Assembly: GCA_026018925.1 (NCBI GenBank)
Contig: JAKSZU010000009.1
Coordinates: 34,828,583 to 34,892,582, forward strand
Source of the DNA: Tupaia tana
Taxonomy: Eukaryota > Chordata > Mammalia > Scandentia > Tupaiidae
Reading direction: 5' to 3'
Length of the DNA stretch: 64,000 nt
The notes under the pieces were generated by a model, which saw only the letters and a list, made by a program, of their open reading frames with translations, did no database searches and had not been told where the DNA came from. Below, one piece after another: positions 31,885-43,103 of the stretch; position 1 is the first letter of the stretch, and every line of letters begins with the position of its first letter. The translations under genes and the position numbers were made by a program.

Positions 31885-32085
31885 GGATCTGGCAGGTAGT
31901 GTGGTGGTTAAGGTACTGGACTTCCCCATGGCTGATCATATTTCATGTCCCGGCCCTGGCAGCTTGCTTTCTCATTGTCCTTCTCTCTCTCTCTCTCTGT
32001 CGCTGATTAACTTCAATAAAATAAAAAAATAAAATAATGACAATGAATAAAATTAAATAGAATAATTCTAAAAAAAGAAAAAATG
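31885..32085 (+). repeat. SINE-D
   Basis: ggatctggcaggtagtgtgg head, ggcagcttgctttctcattg, CT tract, then a long AT-rich tail (aataaaataaaaaaataaaa). Confidence 0.83.
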
Positions 32086-32326
32086 AAGGCTCAAAGCTAT
32101 CCCTGTCCCTTCCATCTTGTCTATACTCCCTATAGATAACCATCTTTATAGTTACTGATTATCCTTCCTTTATTTCTTTTTTGAAAATATATAGGTAAAT
32201 ATGTGTATGTAGAGGAGACTACTTGAAAGGTGGCATGCTATAAGCATTGTCTTATTCTTGCTTTTCTCCTAACAATAGATCCTGGAGACATATCATTTCG
32301 GTATATATAAATCTTCCTCATTTTTC

Positions 32327-32330
<4 letters not shown>

Positions 32331-32371
<41 letters not shown>

Positions 32372-32643
32372 TTGACAGAATCTCACTGTTGTGATAGTCT
32401 ACCTCAACCTCCCAGTCAGCTAGGATTATAGGAGTATGCTACTTTGTGTGTGTGTATTTTGTTTTGTTTTGTTAGGCTGATATGGGAACCAAATCTAGGT
32501 CTTTTGTGTTTTTGTGTTTTGGTTTAGTTTAGTTTAGTTTAATTTTGTTTTAGGTAGATTTGGGAACTTAATTCAGGCCTCCTATGTGAGTGACCCCAGC
32601 CTCATACAGCAGCACCCTACCACTTGTGCCACTGTGGCTGGGC
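32331..32643 (-). repeat. SINE-F: tRNA+7SL composite, reverse (copy 3)
   Basis: Sense on the minus strand: ggcccagccacagtggcaca head with box A, gtgctgctgtatgaggctgg, aggaggcctgaattaagttc (box B region), then an expanded A-rich linker. A second tgg ttcccatatcagcc-like box follows, then 7SL-like tcctataatcctagctgact, gggaggttgaggtagac, cagtgagattctgtc and a (CT)n end (32331-32365 on plus as AG). The same internal 7SL gap as copies 1 and 2 is present. Confidence 0.7.
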
Positions 32644-32989
32644 CAATGATATAATTTTTAACATGAGATTTGGTGGAGCAAGACCAGCTCCATGTCTTAA
32701 TAACTGGTCAACAATAAGAGTTCTTAGTTAATTTTGTATTGACAAATGCTATTGATATCAAAGGAAAAATCCTGAAGATAGCAGATATAATCCTGAGTCA
32801 TTTACTACTCCCTGCCTCTCAACATTCTCCAAATATGTCACACTCCTTCCTATCTTCTGCAAACCACTACCCTCAGAATTCTCCCCCTCCTCTGTAAATT
32901 TTTAATTTGAATGTTTCATATATTTCTTTTTTTTATAGGATGGTCTTTATTTTATAAAATTTTTATTTCTGTTACATGTTTTTGTTGTT

Positions 32990-33287
32990 TTTTTTTAATT
33001 TAATTTTATTATTATTGTTATTATTTTACATTTTTTCCCACATTTTATTGATTCCCAAAATACCTTAAACTAAAACTATGGTCAAAACTAGAATCTAGTT
33101 GCAAGTGCACTGTAATTTTCTTCTGAAGCATTTTAAATGAATTAATTTACATTTATTCCCTGAGCATTGTCACAGCATAAAAAAATGTGATTCCCCATCC
33201 AAAATATACTGCATAGTGGTTTAATCATATATGTTATCATCATTAATTTTCTATTTCTAGTGTCATATATATACATGTGTGTCTCTC

Positions 33288-33319
<32 letters not shown>

Positions 33320-33396
33320 CCCTATTTCTTACCCTCTGCCATTTCCCACCCTCCTCTCACACTATCTTAGGTGTCTACAGTTGTTTTCCATTCCTT
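32990..33396 (-). repeat. L1 3' UTR remnant, reverse
   Basis: tttcccaccctcctctcaca and ctaggtgtctacagttg-like sequence parallel the L1 at 43.6-43.8 kb (acccaccctcctcccacact, agtatccacagttg). A TA run lies at 33293-33318. The half-L1 copy 2 inserts at its right edge. Confidence 0.55.
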
Positions 33397-33964
33397 CCCC
33401 CCCATTTTATTGAATCACAAAATTTCCTAAGTAATCTAGCTACTTTCAATAGCAAGTTTAGCTGGTGTGTACATATCAGTGAATAAATGTCTGGCTTTAG
33501 GTGTGAAATTCTGAGTAGAATGAATACACTATAAGGTAACACCTAGCTGATGCTATAAAGCTAACTATGGTCATTAAAAAAGTATTTTTAAATATATTTT
33601 TAATTTCAAGAAAAGCAGTTTTAGCTTTATTAAGTCAAAGAAATACTAAGGAACTTTACTTAAAACTTAAATCCAGGAAACAGGTTAGGATTCTGTTCAA
33701 ATAATAGGTATATGAACCTAACAGCAGATCAAAGCAGGACAAAAAAATCCTTAAAACAAAGTCTAGAAGAAAATCAGCAATGTTTCAGTCAAAAGTCATA
33801 AAATGCTATTTCACCAGTTCAGTCTCATGTACTTAATCTATCTTCTTTTGTGGTCCAATCTTCCCTATTAAATTCTGGGATATAATATTCAACTCCAGAT
33901 GTGTCTCTGTGATTAAGTTGGCCATTTTCTTAGTTTTTGAACTCTTATTTTCATGTGTCTGTAT

Positions 33965-35214
33965 TTAATTTTCCTGGTATAGCACGCCCTTGAGAAGTTC
34001 TTGGAGATCTGGCCTGGTGTTGGTAAATTCTTTCAGGTTTTGTTTATCTGAGAATGTTCTTGTCTTTTCTTCCTATATGAAGGATAATCTTGCCGGGTAC
34101 AGTATTCTCTGTTGAAATTGCTTTTCCCTTAACACTTTCAATATATTTTCCCATTCTTTCCTTGCTCTCATTGTTTCTGATGAGAGGTCTGCTCTTAGCC
34201 TGATATGATATCCTTTGTAGGTAACTTGCTATTTCTCTCTTGCTAGTCTTTTTTTTTTTTTTTTTTTTTTTTTGAGAGAGGTTTTTGCTATGGGGCGTGT
34301 GCGCTCGCCAGACAGACAGAGACAGAGAGACAGAAAGCGAGTAATCACCCCCCTGGGGGGATGGCCACGCCGCAATTTCCTCCATTCTCCTCTCGGGATC
34401 TTGGGCAAGCACGCACACGCGCCCGGCATGAGTTTAAGCCACCAGGTCCGGGACCCGAACCATGGTCGACTACATGGGAGTCCAGCGACATAGCCATTAC
34501 GCTAACTGCTGGTCCCGTCTCTCTTGCTAGTCTTAGTATCTTGTCCTTGTCTGTGGTTTTGGTCAATCTGGCTATAATGTGTCTTGGAGAAGATCTTGGG
34601 TTGATTATATTTGGGGTCCTTTGTATTTCTCGGGACTGGATCTTTGAGTGCCTCTCTAGGTTTGGGAAGTTTTCTTGCAGGATTTCATGGAATAGATTAT
34701 CAATGGCCTTATGAGTCTCTTCACCTTCTGGGATTACAGTTATCTGGATGTTTGGACATTTGATGGTATAGTATTTCTCTTATATTATTCTCATTTTTGG
34801 GGGTCATTTTTTCAGTCTTCATGGTGGATTTTTCTAGGCCAGCAATTTTCTCTTCTATATCCAAGATTCTATTTTCTGTATGATCTAGTCTGCTTTTAAT
34901 ACTTTCAAGGGAGATTTTGACTTCCTGTATTATAGCCTTCATCTCTAACAGGTCCATTTGATTTTTTTTTTTAGAGTATGTAGTTCCTCTTTTAGATCTT
35001 GCAAAAATTTCCTCACCTCCTGGAACTCATCAGCTCCTTTCTCCTGCCTCTTCTGCAGTTCATCGTTGCTCTTCTTTTTCATTTATGTTAGCTTTGTCAT
35101 TATGAATATTCTAAAATCCTTATCAGACGTTTCCATGAGTTTCATTGTACTGTCTGAGAATGAAGAGGTGTTATTCTTTTCCCTTGGAGGAGAGGTATTT
35201 TCTTGCATTCCCAT
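33965..35214 (-). pseudogene. L1 ORF1p-like gene remnant, near full length
   Basis: Reading on the minus strand from ATG at 35214. An N-terminal segment contains NTSSFSDSTMKLMETS, then a coiled-coil stretch (EVKISLESIKSRLDHTENR, LDIEEKIAGLEKS) typical of ORF1p trimerisation, and a C-terminal part with DKDKILRLARE interrupted by a SINE-A at 34251-34517. A stop follows about 43 codons after the start, and there are several frameshifts. By homology the ancestor was an RNA-binding ORF1p-type protein. It is broken beyond function here. Confidence 0.75.
34251..34517 (-). repeat. SINE-A, reverse, in the half-L1 ORF1
   Basis: Perfect 17-bp TSD tctctcttgctagtctt (34234-34250 and 34518-34534), long T-run, CpG-rich body and head ending taactgctggtcccg. 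Confidence 0.95.
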
Positions 35215-35762
35215 ATTTCTTGTGATCCTGTGGTGATTTCTAGTCATCTGATGGATGGCACGTTTCCTCCTAATTCTTAAAGTTCAATCTGGGCGTTCAG
35301 AAGCGAGCAGAAGGAGGTGATCTGTAATCTTTCTTCTATTCTGTTTTCACTCTTTGTGCATCAGATTCAAGGTGAAAAGAGGAATATTCTGACCCTAACC
35401 ATATTCAGATGATTGGAAACTGTTCACTTGGACCTGTCTAGACACTTATTGCATGGAGGCTGATCAGAAAAAGAATAAAAGTAAAGAAAAAGGAAAATAA
35501 GAAGAGGAAAGAAGAAGAAAAAAATGAAAAAGAAAAAGAAAAAAGAGGATAAAAAAACATAAGATTATAATTCTAAAAAGCAAAAATGAAAACCGTGTGG
35601 CATGCAGCCAATATTTCACAGCTGAAATACAGTATCCTTATCAGAATAGGCCTGGCTTGGCTGGTGCCTTTCCTAAATGAAGTGAGGACTGTTTCATATG
35701 TTTCTCTGTTTTTTTTTTTTTTTTTTTTTTTTTCTGACTTTTGGAAGTATTCTAAACTTAGA

Positions 35763-36033
35763 GAGCTCAGTCAGTGGCATGGTGGTTAAGGCAGATGGAT
35801 CCCCCCATAGCTGACCATGTGGTTTGAGTCCTGAACCTGGTGACTTGAGAAACACTCTGGGTGTGTGTCCATATATACCCGAAATCCTGAAAGGAGGGGA
35901 AAATGGAGGGGAAGGGGTTGCAGCATGACTACTCCCCATGGGGGGGTGCTTTCTTGCTCTCTCTCTCTATCTCTCTCGCTCTGTCTCTGTCTCTCTAGCA
36001 AGTGCACTTGCCCTCTGGCAAATCAAAAAAAAC
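35763..36033 (+). repeat. SINE-C
   Basis: gctcagtcagtggcatggtg head, gtttgagtcctgaacctggt, gaggggaaggggttgcagca, gttgcatgact-type body, CT tract and cacttgccctctggcaaatc. A 24-base T-run lies just upstream at 35710-35733. Confidence 0.84.
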
Positions 36034-38080
36034 TTTTAAGTTTGTAGTTTTAATATTCGGGAGACCTTTAAGACAATGTCTAGGTATTTCCCCCTGTAAT
36101 TAGGGTATACTGCAGCTAGATGACAGCAGTATCTTGGTTATGTTCTCATGCTTTAAACCCCAGAGCATGGGTAATTTGAGTGAGCTTCTCTGAGCCTGTT
36201 TCCTATTCTAAATGGAAGGAAATGGGTTGGGCAATTTCTAGTCTCTGTTCCCAACTTCTGTGAGCCTTAATCATTTTCTAAATGTTTTCAGATTTTTAAA
36301 AACTCTTTTATTTCCTCTTGAAAAAAGAGAAGAGTGAGCTACAGGGCTTTCCTAGGCCAAGGACATAATATTCAGGAGTTATCTCTAATAAAAAAAGAAG
36401 TCAATTCCCATGCTATTCTGACCCAAGAGTGAAAAGTCTCCTTTTGCTCATCAGGCTTTTTCTTTTTTAAAACAGCTGCTGGCTAAATATTACTTGAATC
36501 TATATTTGTTTTACTTGGTAATTTATTCACTTATTCAACAAATATTATTGAGGGTCTTCTATATGCCAGGCACCATTTGGTTGCTATTGGCTTCGTTTCT
36601 TTTGTTGTTTTATTTTGTTCTTAGCAGTAGCTTAAGCTTAAAATCTGTTTTTCTTTTTCAGAACTTGTAATTATAAATACAAATATTTCGTAGAACAGAA
36701 ACTTCTATGTAACAAATGTAAGCAATCTTCTTGACCAAATTGCAAACTGGATTAATCATATTCCATTAAGTAGCTGGTAAGTGGTTTAGTGGTTCCCATG
36801 CATTTTGAGTTAACAAACCAACAAATTTAAAAGAAAAAAATAAATTGACCTAGAGTTGCCATTTTTTTTTGTTTTGCTTAAGTGAGGATGTTAAAAAGAG
36901 ACAATTGCCACAATAAAATAAAGAACATTTCAGTGCTGAGGGGGAAAACTGGAAAAGAAATATTCAGATAAACTTGTGATAAACAAGTCTTTTAAATTGA
37001 ATATAAATTTTGAGTAATGCAACATTATCTTTAATATCTTCTTGTTTTTTCTTTAAATTTTGCATGCATTTGTGAAAAGATTGTCATAGACTAGTCCAAG
37101 TCTGTGGACCAGTGTTACAGAATCACCGTTTTTAGGATGGGGACTGAATTTTATTCTGGCTTATGTTCCCACCATGCTAGACTACAAGAAGTAATTGTCA
37201 AATTCAGTCAAAGTCCATCCTTGGAGTTAATGTGTTTTAACAAAGTTTTAACAAAGACATTATTGTTTTTACTGAGGAGGTGGTGTGTTATGTGCTGAGT
37301 GACACTAATGAAGTAAAAATGGCTTTGTACACAGTTAAGTATTTGTAGCCCAGCTGTTACAGATGGTGAAAGAGACAGAAAGGTTAAGTGAGTTAGTTCC
37401 CTCACTCAGTGAGTCAGTAAAAGAGACAAGAATAGAAAAAGACTCTGGACTTTAAGGACCACATAACCACTTAACTACAATCAGAAATTGGAACAGATGA
37501 AGTGTGTATGTGATTTTCAACAGCTTTGGCTGACTAATGATGCAGCCTGACTTTTCTAACAAATATGCATGAGTTTATACCCTAGACTTAGGGTGAAATT
37601 AGCTTTAACCCTTATGACAATTGGTTGTGGACTAAAGCTACATTTTTGCCCTAATGATGGAGAAGACTGTAATTCTAGCAATGGGCTTCTAAAGTACCAC
37701 TTGATAAAAAAAAAAATCTGTGAAGATGCACAGATGCATGGTATCTTGATCAAGGCTGGTTTTCCCTAGTATCCTCAAAGCTCACTAATACAAACTGGAC
37801 TAATCTGACCTGTGGGCCAATATCAAATCAACTATGTCAGGGCTTGTCAATTTTAACAAGATTTTTCCAAAACATCTTGTATTGTGTAAAGATTTTGTGT
37901 AGATTATGTCCAAAGCCATTTTTTTCGTGAAGGGAATCACAGGAATTTTTGTTTAATTTTCATTCTCTCTCTTATATTTTTTAATAAAAATACTGAAAAT
38001 TTGCAGGAAACCACATTAGACCCCATTATGTATTATTATAAATAATCTCATATTATTTTCTCTCATCCTAAGAGTTTAAA
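36034..38080. other. Repeat-poor stretch with ancient scraps
   Basis: A MIR-like scrap may lie at 36130-36270, and the unnamed ancient repeat at 36525-36600 (cttattcaacaaatattatt). The remainder appears single-copy. No supported exon; frames at 37104-37298 and 37556-37769 lack recognisable domains. Confidence 0.45.
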
Positions 38081-38084
38081 GTTC

Positions 38085-38330
38085 TTTTTAGAGAGAAATT
38101 TTTGCTACAGGGTGTATGTGCTCGCCAGAGAGATAGGAAGTAAGAAATCAATCCCCAAGGGGTGGTGGCCATGCTGCAACCCCTTCTCTTCCATTCTCCT
38201 CTTGGGATTTTGGGCACTCATGCACATATGCCCGGCTTGAGTTTTAAGCTGCTAGGTCCGGGACTTGAGCTGCGGTTGACTATGTGGGAGTCCAGTGATA
38301 TAACCATTATGCTATCTGCTGATCTCAGCT
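38085..38330 (-). repeat. SINE-B, reverse
   Basis: aatttttgctacagggtgta, ggtggtggccatgctgcaac, cttgggattttgggcactca and head ending tgctatctgctgatctc. Confidence 0.86.
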
Positions 38331-38379
38331 ATGAATTGAAATTTTATACTTCCCCCGCTTTTAAAAAGTTTTTAAACTT

Positions 38380-38650
38380 TCGGGACCAGCAGTTAGCATA
38401 ATGGCTATGTTGCTGGACTCCGATGCAGTCGACAGCGGTTCAAGTCTCGGACCTGGCGGCTTAAACTCACATCGGACGTGTGTGCGTGCGTGCCCAAGGT
38501 CCCGAGAGGAGAATGGAGGAGAAGGGATTGTGGTGTGGCCATCTCCCCTGGGGGGTGATTTCTCGCTTTCTATCTCTCTGTCTCTCTCTGTCTTTCTGGT
38601 GAGTGCACATGCCCTATAGCAAAAACCTCTCCAAAAAAAGAAGGAAAAAA
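38380..38650 (+). repeat. SINE-A
   Basis: gggaccagcagttagcataa head, gcggttcaagtctcgg box B region, gtgtgtgcgtgcgtgcccaa, gaatggaggagaagggattg and tgccctatagcaaaaacctc. Confidence 0.93.
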
Positions 38651-38671
38651 ACTTTTTTTAACTTTTAAAAT

Positions 38672-38905
38672 TCAGAGTATATTTTTGCTATAGGGCATGT
38701 GTGCTTGTGGGAGAGACAGAAAGCAAGAAATCACACCCCCCTTCGGGGGGGCAGCGATGGCCACACCTCAATCCCTTGTCCTCCATTTTCCTCTTAGGAT
38801 TTTGGACAAGCATGCACGTGTGCCTGGCATGAGTTTTAAGCCACCAGGTCTGTGACTTGAACCACAGCAAAATAACCATTATGCTATCTGCTGGTCCTTT
38901 AACTC
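38672..38905 (-). repeat. SINE-B, reverse
   Basis: tatttttgctatagggcatg, accccccttcggggggg hairpin, ccattttcctcttaggattt and head ending tgctatctgctggtcc. With the previous two it makes a -,+,- cluster. Confidence 0.87.
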
Positions 38906-39499
38906 CCTTTTTGAGAGGAGAAAGCTGAGGCCCAGAAAGGTGAAATTTTAGGTGATCCTGGAGGACTGGAGGACAGTCACTAGATGTTGTTAGGCAATAA
39001 TTACCACCAAATAATCTAAGCATTCATTGTTGGAGGATGTTATCCCTTTAAAATTAGCAGGGGCTACAAGGGAAGACCTGAGCTAAACACAAGCCAAGAT
39101 CAACCTCACTTCTCAAGAGAACTCCTCTGGGATATTGTATGGGACTGGGTTCCAGCCTTCTATGGTTTCTGTTTCTCTGGCTCCCTTTGTGTCCACTACG
39201 GTCCCAATTCCATGTTTCCTTGACCAGCCTGCTTGCTCTAGTAAGGAGATGATCATTTGGTTTATATTTGTGATCTATCTCTCTCCCCAAGCACATTCAT
39301 TCATTCTTTCTTTTTCACCTTAGTTTCTTTGGCATGAATTCTAGTCAGTTTGACTCAGCAAGTGATAGCCATGTCAGCTTGAGAATCTTCAGTCACCATT
39401 TGACCTTGAACCCAAGCATTTGTTCACATCTCTTAAGGCTATGTCTCTCTTATCCTAACCCTGAGTCTTATATAGTTTTCAATAGGTTGGGAGTATAAT

Positions 39500-40200
39500 T
39501 GATTATTCAACTCATTGATATTTATTCATTCACACCCATTCATTCAACACGTATTCATTGAGCACCTATTATTAGTCACCATAGTAGAAACTGAGGATAA
39601 AGCAATAAACAAAACAGTCATGGTCCCTGCTTTCATAGAGTTTAATTTTAATAAAGGAGATAGTCATTAATCTAATATTCACAGTAATGAATATATAAGT
39701 ACAAAACAAGACAAGTTCTCTGAAGGAAAGGAACATGTTTTTATGAGGGCATATTAAAATAAATTTACTTTGAGGGTAGAGTGTTCGATTCAGGAACTAT
39801 TTCTCTTAGAAAATGATACTTGGGCCATCGGATAATGTGGAGGTTAAGGTGACTGGATCTCACATGGCTGACTATGCAGTTGGAGTCCCAGACCCAGTGC
39901 CCTGGTAAAACACGTTGGGTGCATGTGTGAGCGTGCCCAAAATCTCGCGTGGGGAATGGAGGAAAAGGGATTGTGACTTGGCCATTTCCCCTGTAGGGGG
40001 AGTAATTTCTTTGTCTCTCTCTCTCTCTCTCTCTCCCCAAGTGGTTGCATGCACCCCATAGCCCGCCCCCGCAAAAAAAAGGATGCTTGAGCCAAGATTT
40101 GAAAAAATGAAAGTAGAAATGAGAGAGGTGGGAAGGGGTCATGCAAGAATATGCCTGGAAGACCTTCTAACATTGAATGTAATTGACTGAGGACCTCAGC
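39500..40200 (+). repeat. Ancient dispersed repeat, interrupted by SINE-B
   Basis: cattcaacacgtattcattg, agcacctattattagtcacc, aacaaaacagtcatggtccc, tgctttcatagagtttaatt; after the SINE, gagccaagatttgaaaaaat and gcaagaatatgcctggaag. Same unnamed family as 4.2 and 8.2 kb. Confidence 0.6.
39825..40082 (+). repeat. SINE-B
   Basis: gggccatcggataatgtgga head, gttggagtcccagacccagt, gaatggaggaaaagggattg, CT tract and gcaccccatagcccgccccc. Confidence 0.85.
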
Positions 40201-40608
40201 TGCTGTGATCTGGTACTTCCCATAGGCTGAGCCCTCCTGAGACTGAGTACCATGGGGATAATAAAGCCTCTCACTACTGGGAGACATATAGACTCCTTTG
40301 TTGGCCAACTATGCCTCAAGGATTTGCAGAAACTTTTGTCTGCCTGGTAGTCTAGGGTGCTTCCACTCAACCTCCTCTCCCTCTCTCTCACTCAGGGTCA
40401 AACTTCTATTACAACTCCCTCCCTTTTTTATTTCACACAGGCTTGTCCCCTGATATCTTTCCATGCTTATTCTGGTCTTGGTTTGTGTCTCTTGGAGGAC
40501 CTGGAAAAACACAAGTGAAGCAGGTGTTTGAGATGCAGAGGACATTGTTTACTTCCTAGGCCTAGATTTTATGTAACCTTTTACTATTCGGAAAAGATGA
40601 CTGAAAAT

Positions 40609-40920
40609 TGTGAGGCTCCAAAAACATGAGTGGTTGATAGTTGTATATACAAGATCAGATTATCAGGAATAAAGTAAAGATAGGTAAGGGGTAGATATTA
40701 TGGGCTGATAGAAAGTCCTGCCATTCCCTTCTGCCATTCACAAACTAGGGAGAGATCTGAGCAGAGATCTTGGGGGGGATTGTTATTTTTATTGCCTACA
40801 ATCCTGCATTGCTTGCTTTGGTCTGTCTTTGTGAATAAAGCTATCATTCTTTCGCTCAAGATCAATTAGCTTCAACTTTCAAGTGAGGACATATGGGTAA
40901 TAGAATTGAGTCCAGGCTAC
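40609..40920 (+). repeat. Possible solo LTR
   Basis: Starts tgtgaggctccaaaaacatg and ends gagtccaggctaca, with a strong gaataaagctatcattcttt (AATAAA plus pyrimidine/CTTTCGCTCA) reminiscent of a retroviral R region. No matching TSD was found. Confidence 0.35.
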
Positions 40921-41257
40921 ACCGCTTCCCTAAAAGATTATCTCAGTCAGTGAAGGCCTGTCTTCCAGCTTCTGAAAGTCTCGTTTTTCCTGGTTTGAGC
41001 CTTTCCACAAATTCTTTGCCTTATACTTTTTTTTCCTAAGCCTGAAATATTTTCATTTCCTCACACAATTAAAATGTTCTCTATTTTCAAGTCTCTATTT
41101 GAAAAAGCAATGAGTGTTCTAGAAAGCTCAGACTCAGAGTCAGAACAGAGTTGGAAACCTAGCTCCACTAATTCATTTTTTTAAAACTCATCTTTACCAG
41201 TTTATTTTAAAGTATGTTACAAAGGGTATGCATGAACAGCTAAATGGGGAAGATAGA

Positions 41258-41373
41258 ATGAAGTCATCAAAAAGTTCGTGAATAATGCTTACTTTTAATT
41301 CTATGAGTGAATTTCAATTTTGGCAGCAAAGTAAATTCATACTTTAATTTTTTCATGAACTCTTTGAAGTACT
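41258..41373. mobile_element. Tc1/mariner-type MITE
   Basis: The ends tcatcaaaaagttcgtgaat and (reverse complement) tacttcaaagagttcatgaa form imperfect terminal inverted repeats of about 20 bp around a short AT-rich centre. It has no coding capacity. Confidence 0.6.
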
Positions 41374-41558
41374 GTTCTAGATAAGCCAAGGTTTGGGAGG
41401 AGGTTATGGAGTTTCATGTCCTCTCTGGACATTGCACTCTCCCAGTACCCCCATATGTTCAGCAACCTGGAAGCCTCCACTGCTTCCTCTATGTGACTAT
41501 TTGGGTAAGTTATTTCATTTCTGAGACTCAATTTTCTTATTTAAAAACTAGAGATAAT

Positions 41559-41735
41559 GGCTGGCAGGTGGCATAGTGGTTAAAAGCACTGTATTCCCAC
41601 ATGGCTGACTGCAGTTTGAGTCCCAGATCTGGTGGCTTTCTTTCTCACTTTCCCTTTCTCTCTCTTTCTGCCTCTAGTCAAATTAAAAAATAATAATAAC
41701 AAATGTAATTAAATAAATTAAAACAAACAAACAAA
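41559..41735 (+). repeat. SINE-D in MIR
   Basis: ggctggcaggtggcatagtg head, cagtttgagtcccagatctg, CT tract and an AT-rich tail. Flanks aactagagataat occur on both sides as an exact TSD. Confidence 0.92.
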
Positions 41736-42065
41736 AAACTAGAGATAATAATGCCTGCCTCCTGAAGCTGTTGTGAGAATTACATGAGTTATAGTGTATA
41801 AAAGCATCTGGTATGGGTGCTCAGTACATGATGGTTCCCTTGTAGTTCCCTCTACCTTCCTCTTGGCATTCTTTACTTTTCATCCTTTCCTCGATGCCTG
41901 GTGGACACCTTTTACTACTCAAAACTTTGTTGCATTCAATCCTCATATAAAAGGATGGGCCACAGAATGAAAAGCTTAAAACTACCAATCAGATCGGCTT
42001 CCTTCATTTCTCCCTCTCTTCCTCCCTTCTTCCCTTCCTCCTGCTCTCCCTCCTTCCATTCTTTT

Positions 42066-42126
42066 TCCTTTCCTTTCCTTTCCTTTCCTTTCCTTTCCTT
42101 TCCTTTCCTTTCCTTTCCTTTCCTTT
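42066..42126. repeat. (TTTCC)n microsatellite
   Basis: About 12 perfect TTTCC units abutting the T/C-rich tail of the reverse SINE that follows. Probably tail-derived. Confidence 0.95.
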
Positions 42127-42137
42127 CTTCTTTCCTT

Positions 42138-42387
42138 TCTTTGCCAGAGGGCAAATGCACTTGCCAGAAAGAGAGAGAGAGAGAGAGCGAGAGAGAGCGA
42201 GAGAGCAAGCACTTGCCAATGAGGAGTGATTACACCACAATCCTCTCTCTATTTCTCCATCCTTTGAGGATTTGAGGCATACACACAGGCCTGGCATGTT
42301 TTTTTAAGCCTCCAGGGCCAGGATTCAAACTGCAGTTAGCTATGTGGGATCTGGACTCCCTTAATCACTAGACTATATTGCCAGCCC
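42138..42387 (-). repeat. SINE-C, reverse
   Basis: tttgccagagggcaaatgca, GA tract, atcctttgaggatttgaggc, tttaagcctccagggccagg and head ending tatattgccagcccc. Confidence 0.84.
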
Positions 42388-42514
42388 CATTAATTTATTC
42401 AGCAAGTTTTTTTTTTTTTTTTTACTCTCTATTATGTCCTCATTGCATGAGGCATAAATGTCTCAAGGTTTAGTTTTTCAGAATAACTTGCAGTATAGAA
42501 TATGGAGTAATTAA

Positions 42515-42752
42515 AAAAATTTGCCAGAAAGAGCAAGAGAGTCAGAGAGAGAGGGAGAGGGAGAATGTACTCCCCAGTGGAGCAAGGCCACTGCAATCCC
42601 TTCTCCTCCATTTTTCTATTCTGTTGAAGTTTGGAGGCACACATGCACATGTACCTGACATGTTTTTCAAGCTTTTGGACCCAGGATTTGAAGTTTGTGG
42701 TCAACCATGTGGGATCCAACTTCTTTAACCACTAGGCCACAGGGCTGGCCCA
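42515..42752 (-). repeat. SINE-C, reverse
   Basis: aatttgccagaaagagcaag, ccccagtggagcaaggccac, tttttcaagcttttggaccc and head ending aggccacagggctggccc. Confidence 0.86.
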
Positions 42753-42869
42753 AATACGGAAAATTTGATACTAATATCAGGGTTCTCACAGATTCTAACA
42801 TTTTGTTATAGGGTATATCTCACTGGTAGCTTGTTCTCTTCCTAGGTCCTGGTATCCCACCATGTTGTG

Positions 42870-43090
42870 GAGGGGGGGCTGCTCTTATTCCAGTTTTTCC
42901 ATTTGCTAGCTATGTAATTTGTGCAAGTTGCTTAACTTTGAAGACTCCAGTTTTTCATTTGTAAAATAGAGTAAATAAAACTACTTTCCCCAAAATGTTA
43001 TCAGGAGTAAATGAACTGACTTGTGTAAAGTACTTAGCACAGTGCCTGGCACATAATGAAAATTCAGCACCTTCCAACCTATTACCAGCA
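42870..43090 (+). repeat. MIR element
   Basis: ttgctagctatgtaatttgt, gcaagttgcttaactttgaa, tttttcatttgtaaaataga, atgttatcaggagtaaatga, gtgtaaagtacttagcacag and tgcctggcacataatgaaaa are in MIR order. Confidence 0.9.
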
Positions 43091-43103
43091 TCATCATTAT
43101 ATT

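Larger units (their letters stand above)
33397..35570 (-). mobile_element. HAL1-like half-L1, near full length (copy 2)
   Basis: Collinear with copy 1 but longer at its 5' end. Minus-strand order: A-rich and leader sequence (to about 35570), ORF1 remnant (35214 down to 33965), then a roughly 570-bp noncoding 3' region ending in an AATAAA signal (antisense attttattgaatcaca) near 33400. The 3' region shares many blocks with copy 1 (aatttcaagaaaagcagttt; aggttaggattctgttcaaa; caccagttcagtctcatgta). No ORF2 sequence is present. A young SINE-A splits ORF1. I found no TSD. Confidence 0.72.
41110..41835 (+). repeat. MIR, interrupted twice
   Basis: tcagagtcagaacagagttg and cctagctccactaattca, then a gap, then atgtgactatttgggtaagt, ctgagactcaattttcttat, a SINE-D, and gcctcctgaagctgttgtga, gaattacatgagttatagtg, ggtgctcagtacatgatg. 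Intervening DNA includes a MITE. Confidence 0.75.

Noticed and set aside
35100-35240. Plus-strand serine/phenylalanine-rich frames near 34.7-35.2 kb
   Set aside because: They are the antisense of the half-L1 ORF1 coiled coil.
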